32,426 nucleotides of DNA from SG8-4 sp964598225 (GTDB lineage: Bacteria; Planctomycetota; Phycisphaerae; Sedimentisphaerales; Anaerobacaceae). Under the pieces are notes generated by a model that did no database searches, was not told the DNA's origin, and saw nothing but the letters and a program-made list of their open reading frames with translations. The translations under genes were made by a program, and so were the position numbers. Shown here one piece after another: positions 6,426 to 12,984 of this stretch. The DNA is taken from contig CAZRBG010000060.1 of the NCBI GenBank assembly GCA_964598225.1, positions 1 through 32,426 of the forward strand, given 5' to 3'. Every line of letters begins with the position of its first letter. The first letter of the stretch is position 1.

Positions 6426-7310
6426 ATGCAAACAAAGCAGCAGATCCGTCAGTTACTCCAATCAGCGGGGATTTCCCCAAACAAGCGGCTCGGCCAGCAT
6501 TTTCTGATCGATCTCAATCTCATGCGTCTGCTTGTCGATTCGGCCGGAATCGACAAAAATGACGTGGTGCTCGAGGCCGGTTGCGGCACGGGCTCGCTGA
6601 CTGAAGCTCTGGCCGAGCGAGCCGGAACCGTTGTTGGTGTAGAGGTTGATAAGAAACTCGCCGAAATCGTCGCTGAAAGGCTCGCTTGTGCCGAGAACGT
6701 TGATGTCATAAAAGACGATATTCTTCAGAGCAAACACATTCTGAGTCGAAAAGTGACCGGCCCAGTGGCTCAGGCCCGGGAGAAATTCACCGGCCGGCTG
6801 CTTCTTGTCGCAAACCTGCCGTATAACGTGGCTTCGCCTGTCATGTTGAATCTGGCGACCGGCAAAATCAGAGCGGATGAAATGTATGTCACTGTACAGA
6901 AAGAAGTTGCGGATCGCATGACCGCCGCTCCGGGTTCCGGCGAGTACGGGATTTTGAGCATCCTGCTCGCAGCAACGGGTGAGGTCAAGGTGATTCGTAT
7001 TCTCAAGCCCACCGTTTTCTGGCCCCGTCCGCAAGTCGAGTCGGCAATGGTTAGCTACGTCCGCGACAAGGCTAAAGCCGAACGAATTGCGGATATGGAG
7101 CTTTTCGTCGAAATGGTGCATCTTTTCATGGGCCACCGACGAAAGACCGTTAAGTCATGCTGCAGGCTGGCCGAGGGCAGACCGAGCTCAATTACAGACT
7201 GGCCCAGGGCACTTGAACATTGCCGAATCGACCCGCGCCGGCGCCCGGAGGAGCTCACTCCGCAAGATTACGTCGCAATCGCCAATTATGCGGCAAAATC
7301 CCCATTTTAA
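6426..7310 (+). CDS. rsmA: 16S rRNA dimethyladenosine transferase RsmA/KsgA
   Basis: RsmA dimethylates two adjacent adenosines in the 3' terminal hairpin of 16S rRNA during 30S assembly. The 294-residue protein has KRLGQHFLID (residues 20-29), the SAM-binding loop LEAGCGTGSLTE (49-60) and the catalytic motif NLPYNVASP (130-138) of N6-adenine dimethylases, followed by the C-terminal helical domain (GHRRKTVKSCC). An in-frame ATG 19 codons upstream is rejected because the added residues are encoded by heptamer repeat DNA and the family normally begins near the QLLQSAGISPNKRLGQ region. No Shine-Dalgarno sequence precedes either start. It is the last gene before the prepilin array. Confidence 0.95.
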   Translation: MQTKQQIRQLLQSAGISPNKRLGQHFLIDLNLMRLLVDSAGIDKNDVVLEAGCGTGSLTEALAERAGTVVGVEVDKKLAEIVAERLACAENVDVIKDDILQSKHILSRKVTGPVAQAREKFTGRLLLVANLPYNVASPVMLNLATGKIRADEMYVTVQKEVADRMTAAPGSGEYGILSILLAATGEVKVIRILKPTVFWPRPQVESAMVSYVRDKAKAERIADMELFVEMVHLFMGHRRKTVKSCCRLAEGRPSSITDWPRALEHCRIDPRRRPEELTPQDYVAIANYAAKSPF

Positions 7311-7312
7311 TA

Positions 7313-7341
7313 TTGAATCAGGTTCTAATGTCCGGTATAAT
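7313..7341 (+). promoter_or_regulatory. Promoter of the prepilin gene array
   Basis: TTGAAT (7313-7318), a 17-base spacer and a perfect TATAAT (7336-7341). It starts three bases after the rsmA stop codon. Transcription would begin near 7348, giving a leader of about 137 bases before prepilin gene 1. That leader contains two small perfect hairpins (AGGT-CAAA-ACCT and ATCA-CAGG-TGAT) but no riboswitch I recognise. Confidence 0.6.
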
Positions 7342-7484
7342 GTCAAAATCTGTGGAATTGCGCCGCAAAAAGGTCAAAACCTCGGTTTATACGAACAGGA
7401 AAGCTTTCAGGCGCATCATCACAGGTGATATCGTAACCGTATAGGTGAAGAATTGATTGTGGTGGAAGTACGGGGAATTTCATT

Positions 7485-8303
7485 ATGAACAGCAGACGAG
7501 CATTTACTTTGATCGAGCTTTTAGTTGTTATCGCTATCATAGCGATTTTGATGGCTATATTGATGCCGGCGCTGGCAAAAGTTAAGGAGCAGGCGAGAAC
7601 AACCGGTTGTCTGGCGAATCTCAGGCAGTGGAATTTCGTTACCTCGTTCTACACCGAAGACAACGACGGCAAGTTTTGGTCTGGCTTTGGTCCCAGGGGC
7701 TACTGGTGGCTTCACCAGTTGGATGAGAAGACGCTTAGCTGGAAACGAAACAAGACGTGGTTTTGCCCGACTGCTACCAAGCCAATAAGAGATGAAAACG
7801 GCGTCCAGGCTCCCACGTTCAACATCTTTAACGCATGGGGAATTTTTGACCATCAGCAATCAGGCGCCACAAATGTTCGGGAGGGAATAGCCGGAAGCTA
7901 CAGCCTTAACGGCTACATCCTGACGATACCCATAGACGGACAATTCGAAGGCGGCGTACCCGCCACAGACGGCTGGAGAACGCCGAATGTGGCAAATGCA
8001 GGTCAGGTGCCGCTGTTCGTTGATGCTCTTAGATTCGACTTGTGGCCGCTGGAGAACCAAAGACCGGCGGAGACCGAATTTGCTGCATGGTCCGGTAACA
8101 ACATGGGCCGTTGCTGTATTAACAGGCACCAGGGCTTCGTGGGCTGCTCTTTCATGGATTTCTCGGCGAGAAAGGTCGGTCTCAAAGAGTTGTGGACGCT
8201 CAAATGGCATAAGAAATTCAACCCAGCCGGTCCTTATACTTTGGCTGGTGGAGTTCAAACAAGCGATTGGCCGGAATGGATAAGGCCTTTCAAAGACTAC
8301 TAA
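7485..8303 (+). CDS. Prepilin-like protein 1 (type A C-terminus)
   Basis: The 272-residue protein starts with the short basic leader MNSRRA and the class III prepilin segment FTLIELLVVIAIIAILMAIL, a single membrane helix that prepilin peptidase would cleave before Phe7. The residue at -1 is Ala instead of the usual Gly. A coiled helix (LAKVKEQA) and a globular domain follow. It contains a motif close to H-X9-DG (NRHQGFVGCSFMDF, with Phe for Gly), then VGLKELWTLKWH and the C-terminus WIRPFKDY. Proteins of this kind are abundant in Planctomycetota and Lentisphaerota; whether they form fibres or act as pseudopilins is unknown. GGGGAA lies about nine bases upstream of the ATG. Gene 2 follows after only seven bases and is a tandem duplicate. 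Confidence 0.9.
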   Translation: MNSRRAFTLIELLVVIAIIAILMAILMPALAKVKEQARTTGCLANLRQWNFVTSFYTEDNDGKFWSGFGPRGYWWLHQLDEKTLSWKRNKTWFCPTATKPIRDENGVQAPTFNIFNAWGIFDHQQSGATNVREGIAGSYSLNGYILTIPIDGQFEGGVPATDGWRTPNVANAGQVPLFVDALRFDLWPLENQRPAETEFAAWSGNNMGRCCINRHQGFVGCSFMDFSARKVGLKELWTLKWHKKFNPAGPYTLAGGVQTSDWPEWIRPFKDY

Positions 8304-8310
8304 AAATGGT

Positions 8311-9144
8311 ATGGCTGTGGGAACAAAGGATGGACTCGCACCGATAGAAGCGACAGCGGTTGTTGCGGTTGCTATGCTGGTGATTGCGATTTTGATGCCC
8401 GCAACGCGGAAAGTGAAGGAACAAGCCAATATGGCTAAGTGTCTGGCTAACCTCGGGCCGTGGAATGCTGTTATCTCGAAATATGTCAAAGATAACGATG
8501 GACGATTCCTGAGCGGCTACGGCGATGACAACTCATGGTGGGTGGCGCGATTGGATGATCGCCATCAAAGCCGGATCAAAAATAACCTGTGGTTTTGCCC
8601 GAAATCAACGGGGCCTCTGTACGACCAGCGGCACAACCGCGCGGATTCTTTCAGCGTTTTCCAGGCCTGGGGCATTTATACGAGAGATTTTAACGGTCAT
8701 CCCGATTTGACTCCGGATGGTATCGCCGGCAGCTATGGCCTGAATGGTTATATGCTGTATCAGCAGACAGACACGAATCCGGCGTCTGAAAACGTCGCGC
8801 CGGACGAAAATTCATGGGGAACCTTGCAAAATAAGGACGCCGACAATATACCTCTCTTTACCGAAGCCCTGCATTTCGACGTTCGGCCTCAGGCACATCA
8901 AGGCCCGGCGGACGTTGAGCTTGCGGCCTGGAGCGGCAATCAAATGGCCCGTTGCTGCATCAACCGGCACGTTGGCTTTGAGAGCGTTTCATTTTGTGAT
9001 TTATCCGCAAGAAAGGTCGGCCTCAAGGAACTGTGGACTTTGAAGTGGCACAGGAATTTCGACACTGCCGGTCCCTGGACCAAAGCGGGCGGTGCTGAGA
9101 CGGCCAATTGGCCACAGTGGATCAGGCAGTTTAAGGATTATTGA
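8311..9144 (+). CDS. Prepilin-like protein 2, with an altered cleavage-site motif
   Basis: A 277-residue paralogue of gene 1, clear from CLANL, DNDGRFLSGYG, AGSYGLNGYML, CCINRHVGF, VGLKELWTLKWH and the C-terminal WIRQFKDY. Its N-terminus is unusual. In place of the canonical FTLIELLVV it reads GLAPIEATAVVAVAMLVIAI. Aligned with gene 1 without gaps, the Gly at -1 and the Glu at +5 needed for recognition and assembly are kept, but the surrounding residues have changed. The leader MAVGTKDG is less basic than in the neighbours. It may be a poorly processed or specialised subunit, or an early stage of decay; the rest of the reading frame is intact. The ATG is seven bases after the gene 1 stop, without a good ribosome-binding site. 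Confidence 0.85.
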   Translation: MAVGTKDGLAPIEATAVVAVAMLVIAILMPATRKVKEQANMAKCLANLGPWNAVISKYVKDNDGRFLSGYGDDNSWWVARLDDRHQSRIKNNLWFCPKSTGPLYDQRHNRADSFSVFQAWGIYTRDFNGHPDLTPDGIAGSYGLNGYMLYQQTDTNPASENVAPDENSWGTLQNKDADNIPLFTEALHFDVRPQAHQGPADVELAAWSGNQMARCCINRHVGFESVSFCDLSARKVGLKELWTLKWHRNFDTAGPWTKAGGAETANWPQWIRQFKDY

Positions 9145-9169
9145 AATAATTGTTACGGGAAAATACGAT
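9141..9169 (+). promoter_or_regulatory. Promoter for prepilin gene 3
   Basis: TTGAAA (9141-9146), a 17-base spacer and TACGAT (9164-9169). The -35 hexamer overlaps the stop codon of gene 2. The hexamers match consensus at 5 and 4 of 6 positions. Confidence 0.45.
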
Positions 9170-9199
9170 TCTCGGAGATTAATAACAGAGGTCTTAATT

Positions 9200-9982
9200 A
9201 TGCGTGCAAGAAAAGGATTTACACTTATAGAACTGTTGGTGGTAATTGCTATTATCGCCGTGTTGCTGGCGATCCTCATGCCCGCGATGAATCGGGTCAA
9301 GGAGCAGGGAAGGCGAGCGACCTGCCTCAACAACCTGCGGCAGTTGACTCTCGCCTGGATCATGTATGCCGACGATCATGACGACATGCTGGTCAACGGC
9401 GACACCGGCGAATACGGCATACATCAGGACCAGACACCGTGGGTCAAAGCCGACTGGCGTTCCGGGATGACAGACCGCCAGAAGATAAATGCGATCAAAG
9501 AGGGGGCTTTGTGGCCGTATGTCAAAGACCTGAGCCTCTACAAGTGCCCGACGGTCAGCAAAATCGTACGTGGAGGATCGCAGGAAAATATCATGCGGAC
9601 GTATTCCGTCGCTGACTCTATGAATTGCAAAGACTGGCCGAACATGAACGCCGAAATGATTAAGAAGAGAATCGAGATTCCCAACCCGGCCTACAGAATC
9701 GTCTTCGTCGATGACGGCGGCACGATAACCTCGGCACTTGGCGGCTGGACGGTCTACGTTACCGAGGAAAAGTGGTGGGATCCGCCGCCCGTCCGGCACG
9801 GCGACGGCACGACCTTTTCTTTCGCGGACGGACACAGTGAGTATCACAAGTGGAAAGACCCGCGTACGATCGAATTCGGTAAGCGGATACCGCCGCAGGC
9901 GTTCTCTCCGGTCCAGGCCGGCAACGAGGACATTCAATGGGCTGCCGTTGCCATGTGGGGCAAGGCGGCAAAACACAGATAG
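9200..9982 (+). CDS. Prepilin-like protein 3 (type B, exact H-X9-DG)
   Basis: The 260-residue protein has the leader MRARKG and a canonical class III prepilin helix FTLIELLVVIAIIAVLLAIL. The exterior domain carries CLNNLRQLTLAWIMYADDHDD, EGALWPYVKDLSLYKCPT and an exact H-X9-DG motif (RHGDGTTFSFADGH), followed by HKWKDPRT. This C-terminal type is shared with gene 6 and differs from genes 1, 2 and 4. AGAGGT precedes the ATG at 9200 by seven bases. A longer in-frame start at 9092 would add 36 residues before the leader and overlap gene 2, so it is rejected. Cleavage by a prepilin peptidase would leave Phe at the mature N-terminus. The function within the array is unknown. Confidence 0.9.
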   Translation: MRARKGFTLIELLVVIAIIAVLLAILMPAMNRVKEQGRRATCLNNLRQLTLAWIMYADDHDDMLVNGDTGEYGIHQDQTPWVKADWRSGMTDRQKINAIKEGALWPYVKDLSLYKCPTVSKIVRGGSQENIMRTYSVADSMNCKDWPNMNAEMIKKRIEIPNPAYRIVFVDDGGTITSALGGWTVYVTEEKWWDPPPVRHGDGTTFSFADGHSEYHKWKDPRTIEFGKRIPPQAFSPVQAGNEDIQWAAVAMWGKAAKHR

Positions 9983-10027
9983 AACCGGGATGTAAGAGCC
10001 CGGGTTCCCTGCCGTATCCCTCATTAG

Positions 10028-10069
10028 GGCGGCAACGTGGTAAGCGAGTAACCGGAGGATTTTGCCGCC
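10028..10069. repeat. Inverted repeat between prepilin genes 3 and 4
   Basis: A perfect eight-base inverted repeat, GGCGGCAA (10028-10035) and TTGCCGCC (10062-10069), encloses a 26-base loop. No T-run follows, so it is not a typical terminator. It could be an attenuating hairpin in the leader of gene 4 or a protein-binding site. Confidence 0.4.
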
Positions 10070-10114
10070 GGTACGAACGGGGGCGGATATTGTTATAGGA
10101 AATGAGGTGTGCTT

Positions 10115-10945
10115 ATGCCTAAGCACAAGGGTTTCACATTGATAGAGCTTCTGGTGGTTGTCGCAATAATAGCACTGTTATTGGCGATATTGATGCCGGC
10201 TCTACAGCGGGTTCGCAAGCAGGCCAGAGGCGTCGTCTGCCAGGCGAACCTCAAACAATGGGGGACCATATTTAAGTTGTACACCGACGACAACGACGGT
10301 CGATTCCCCGAGCGCAAGAGCGGTGGCGATGCCTACGGTCGCTGGATGGACTCGATGCGGGAATACTACATCACGACGGAAGACATTCGGTGTTGCCCGG
10401 TAGCACACAGGATCGCCAACCCGGATATGATCCCGGGGCAAGACTGGTGGGGAAGCAAGGACATGGCCTGGGGCAAGATTCCCGGCTGGGACGCCGGAGG
10501 GCAGCGCACGATCGGCTATTACGGCAGCTACGGTATCAACGGCTTTGTTTACCAGCCGGTGGGTGATGCCGTTTACGGCAAAGCCGCCCATCGCTTTTGG
10601 AGGACCACCAACGTCAAAGGCGGCCATAAGATTCCCATGTTTCTTGACTGTTATTTCTGGTGCGGCTGGCCGGATGACGACGATACGCCGCCGCTGTATG
10701 ACGGCCATCAGAAGCGTCCCGACGCCGATGCGATGAATCGTTTCTGCCTGAACCGCCATAACGGTACTATAAATGCTGTCTTCGTGGATTATCACGTGCA
10801 GCCGGTCGGACTGAAACAGCTATGGACGCTGAGATGGAGCAATGATTTTAATCCGGTCAATCCGTGGACGAGAGCCGGCGGTGTCCGGCCGGAAGACTGG
10901 GCTAACTGGGGGGACGGCTGGATGGCGGGATTCAAAGACTATTAA
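10115..10945 (+). CDS. Prepilin-like protein 4 (type A C-terminus)
   Basis: A 276-residue protein with the leader MPKHKG and prepilin helix FTLIELLVVVAIIALLLAIL. Its exterior domain resembles genes 1 and 2: CQANLKQWGTIFKLYTDDNDGRF, CLNRHNGTINAVFVDYH (H-X9-D with Tyr for Gly), VGLKQLWTLRWS, FNPVNPWTRAGGV and the terminal WMAGFKDY. The start at 10115 is chosen because GAGG lies seven bases upstream; a GTG two codons earlier overlaps that site. Two Trp-rich stretches (PGQDWWGSKDMAWGKIPGWD and CYFWCGWPDDDD) are specific to this copy. Gene 5 follows 24 bases downstream, so they are probably cotranscribed. Localisation is expected in the inner membrane before processing, with the domain outside. 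Confidence 0.9.
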   Translation: MPKHKGFTLIELLVVVAIIALLLAILMPALQRVRKQARGVVCQANLKQWGTIFKLYTDDNDGRFPERKSGGDAYGRWMDSMREYYITTEDIRCCPVAHRIANPDMIPGQDWWGSKDMAWGKIPGWDAGGQRTIGYYGSYGINGFVYQPVGDAVYGKAAHRFWRTTNVKGGHKIPMFLDCYFWCGWPDDDDTPPLYDGHQKRPDADAMNRFCLNRHNGTINAVFVDYHVQPVGLKQLWTLRWSNDFNPVNPWTRAGGVRPEDWANWGDGWMAGFKDY

Positions 10946-10969
10946 AACGCGTGTCGAAGGAGTCTGTAA

Positions 10970-11776
10970 GTGAAAAAAACAAGAGGATTCACATTAATCG
11001 AGCTTTTGGTGGTGATCGCCATCATAGCGATATTGCTGGCGATAATGATGCCGGCCCTTCAGCGCATCAAGGAGCAGGCCCGGGAGATGGGCTGTAGGGC
11101 TAATTTGCGTCAGTACGGCTTGGCCCAGGCGATGTATCTGGATGACAACGAAGACCGTTATCCGTCCGCGTGGAGGTCCCTGGTCGCCAATGAGCGGCCA
11201 GTATCCGGATACGAGCGATATTGCCGCTGGCATGACCCGAGATTTCCGGCTGATGGACCGTTCTGGCCGTATCTCAAAGAGGGCAAAGTCCATCTGTGTC
11301 CATCGTTTAAGGTTCTGGCCAAGTCCGAGGGCAAGAGACATCCGAGACACCAGCCTTCAATTCCAGTCGTTCCTTACTACAGCTACAGCATGAACTCATG
11401 GCTGGGCTCCAAGAGAGGTGATCCGGGCGGCTCGGCTGCTACGGATTCCGACGGACACGGCGGGATTTACAAGAGAGCCGAGATCACAAGAAGCCACGCG
11501 GAGGTGTTCTTCTTCGCCGCCGAGAACATGTGGAGCAGGCCCGGGTGCAGTATTGTGCTAAACGACAACGCCCTGTGCCCCGACGGCCGCGACTGGTTCG
11601 GCACTTTTCACAGCACTTCCAGCGGAGACCTTAACAGCGGTACTATAAACGCTGTTTTTGTGGACGCCCACGTCCAGGAAGTGCGATCGGCGCTGGCCCC
11701 GGACGGCAGCAAGAACGAAGCGGAGTTCGGCCGATTTGAAAAATACGGCTGGCCGCATAATGTGCCGTTTCATTAG
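10970..11776 (+). CDS. Prepilin-like protein 5 (type C C-terminus)
   Basis: A 268-residue protein starting with GTG at 10970; AAGGAG lies seven bases upstream. The leader MKKTRG precedes FTLIELLVVIAIIAILLAIM. The exterior domain begins like its neighbours (CRANLRQYGLAQAMYLDDNEDRY) but the middle is different (SYSMNSWLGSKRGD). The C-terminal motif is extended: FHSTSSGDLNSGTINAVFVDAHVQEVR, in which GTINAVFVD matches gene 4. It lacks the LWTLKWH and FKDY block of type A and the HGDGTT block of type B. Instead it ends in FGRFEKYGWPHNVPFH. It is the third C-terminal variant in the array. The gene is intact, with normal codon use for the region as far as I can see. Confidence 0.88.
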   Translation: MKKTRGFTLIELLVVIAIIAILLAIMMPALQRIKEQAREMGCRANLRQYGLAQAMYLDDNEDRYPSAWRSLVANERPVSGYERYCRWHDPRFPADGPFWPYLKEGKVHLCPSFKVLAKSEGKRHPRHQPSIPVVPYYSYSMNSWLGSKRGDPGGSAATDSDGHGGIYKRAEITRSHAEVFFFAAENMWSRPGCSIVLNDNALCPDGRDWFGTFHSTSSGDLNSGTINAVFVDAHVQEVRSALAPDGSKNEAEFGRFEKYGWPHNVPFH

Positions 11777-11802
11777 CCTGTTATAGGAGTTTCGTGCATT
11801 AC

Positions 11803-11831
11803 TTGACAATCAAAGGATATTTTGTTAAACT
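11803..11831 (+). promoter_or_regulatory. Promoter for prepilin gene 6
   Basis: A perfect TTGACA (11803-11808), a 17-base spacer and TAAACT (11826-11831). It lies in an AT-rich gap after gene 5, which suggests that gene 6 can be expressed independently of the upstream array. Confidence 0.6.
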
Positions 11832-11883
11832 TTTGTCTAAAAGTTGAAGTCTAATTATGGTGAAGTTTAATACGGAGTATTTT

Positions 11884-12771
11884 ATGAGAGTGCGAAAAGG
11901 TTTTACATTGATCGAATTATTGGTGGTGATCGCGATTATTGCGATTCTGATGGCGATTTTGATGCCGGCGTTGAACCGGGTCCGTGAGCAGGGCAAGCGT
12001 ATCGTATGTCAGAGCAATCTCAAGAACCTGACGCTGGGCTGGATCATGTACGCCGACGAAAACGACGGCAAGATCGTAAACGGCGCCGGGGGATTCCATT
12101 ACTTCAAAGGTGGTGGACATACGACAGACGGCTCTGCCGGAGGCATCATTGAAAGAGCCTGGGTAGGCAAAGGCTGGGGAGATAACTGGAACAACAGAAA
12201 TGTCCATAATACGGGAATGACAGAGAACGAAAAGAGAAAGGGCATTCGAGAGGGCGCCCTGTGGCCGGTTATAAAGGATTATGGTCTGTATAAATGTCCG
12301 ACCGGAAGGCCCGGCGAGTTTGTCACCTACGCCGCCGTAGATGCAATGAACGGCCTCTATCGCAGCGGCACCACGAGCAGAACGACCGGAGGTCATCCGT
12401 CCGCTGTTGGTAAGAAAATCGGTTCAACGGTCCTCTGGATCAAGAGAAGAAGCGAGATAATCAGTCCTACGCCGGCCGAGAGAATGGTGTACATCGACGA
12501 AGGCGCGATGACCCCGGACAGCTTCGCTGTGCATTATAACCAGCGGGGCCCCTGGTGGGACGACCCGCCCGTCCGGCACGGGGACGGCACCACAGTCTCA
12601 TGGGCAGACGGCCACGCCAGCCACCTGAAATGGAAAGCGCCCGAAACCATTCAGCGAGCCAGAGAGACACAGGACTGGTACGGCGGCGGCGGCTTCATGC
12701 CCCAAACTCCGCAAGGAATCGAGGAACTCGAGGAATTCCAGAAATCCGTCTGGGGCAGAGTCGGCTACTAG
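11884..12771 (+). CDS. Prepilin-like protein 6 (type B, exact H-X9-DG)
   Basis: A 295-residue protein with the leader MRVRKG and prepilin helix FTLIELLVVIAIIAILMAIL. It is closest to gene 3: LTLGWIMYADENDGKIVNG, EGALWPVIKDYGLYKCPT, the exact H-X9-DG motif in VRHGDGTTVSWADGH, and LKWKAPETI. A Gly-rich insert (GAGGFHYFKGGGHTTDGSAG) near residue 65 is absent from gene 3. The ATG at 11884 follows a GGAG about eight bases upstream and gives the short basic leader typical of the family. An ATG nine codons earlier is possible but less likely. It ends the array and is convergent with the propeller gene; a palindromic repeat sits between them. Confidence 0.9.
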   Translation: MRVRKGFTLIELLVVIAIIAILMAILMPALNRVREQGKRIVCQSNLKNLTLGWIMYADENDGKIVNGAGGFHYFKGGGHTTDGSAGGIIERAWVGKGWGDNWNNRNVHNTGMTENEKRKGIREGALWPVIKDYGLYKCPTGRPGEFVTYAAVDAMNGLYRSGTTSRTTGGHPSAVGKKIGSTVLWIKRRSEIISPTPAERMVYIDEGAMTPDSFAVHYNQRGPWWDDPPVRHGDGTTVSWADGHASHLKWKAPETIQRARETQDWYGGGGFMPQTPQGIEELEEFQKSVWGRVGY

Positions 12772-12875
12772 AGCTTTCGCCTTATTCGCGAATGTACCAG
12801 CCCCGTCCCGTTCGACTGGGCTCCGGGCAAGCTCCGATAAACGACAATTGGGATGTGGCTGTCACCTGTCTTTTT

Positions 12876-12943
12876 GTCATTCCTGCGCAGGCAGGAATCT
12901 ATCTGTTCACAGGCTGCTGGATTCCTGCCTTCGCAGGAATGAC
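12876..12943. repeat. Long inverted repeat, copy 1 (GTCATTCCTGCG family)
   Basis: A 23-base arm (12876-12898) starting GTCATTCCTGCG is mirrored by 12921-12943 with one or two mismatches, around a 22-base centre. A second copy is at 27082-27148. It is of a MITE- or REP-like type, with no coding capacity. Lying between convergent genes, its RNA would form a strong hairpin and could act as a bidirectional terminator. Confidence 0.85.
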
Positions 12944-12959
12944 AATAGGCAGTCGGCAG

Positions 12960-12984
12960 GATGGTGGGGCAAGCCCCACCCTAC
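12960..12984. repeat. GGTGGGGC/GCCCCACC palindrome, copy 1
   Basis: A 25-base sequence with the perfect palindromic core GGTGGGGCAAGCCCCACC. It is identical, in the same orientation, to the copy at 15348-15372, so the two copies flank the propeller gene. The end of this copy supplies the TAG stop codon (12981-12983) of that gene. Confidence 0.85.

Noticed and set aside
7328..7444. A 38-codon open frame encoding a basic peptide before prepilin gene 1
   Set aside because: The TATAAT of the predicted promoter lies at 7336-7341, so its ATG would be upstream of the transcript start; no ribosome-binding site is seen.
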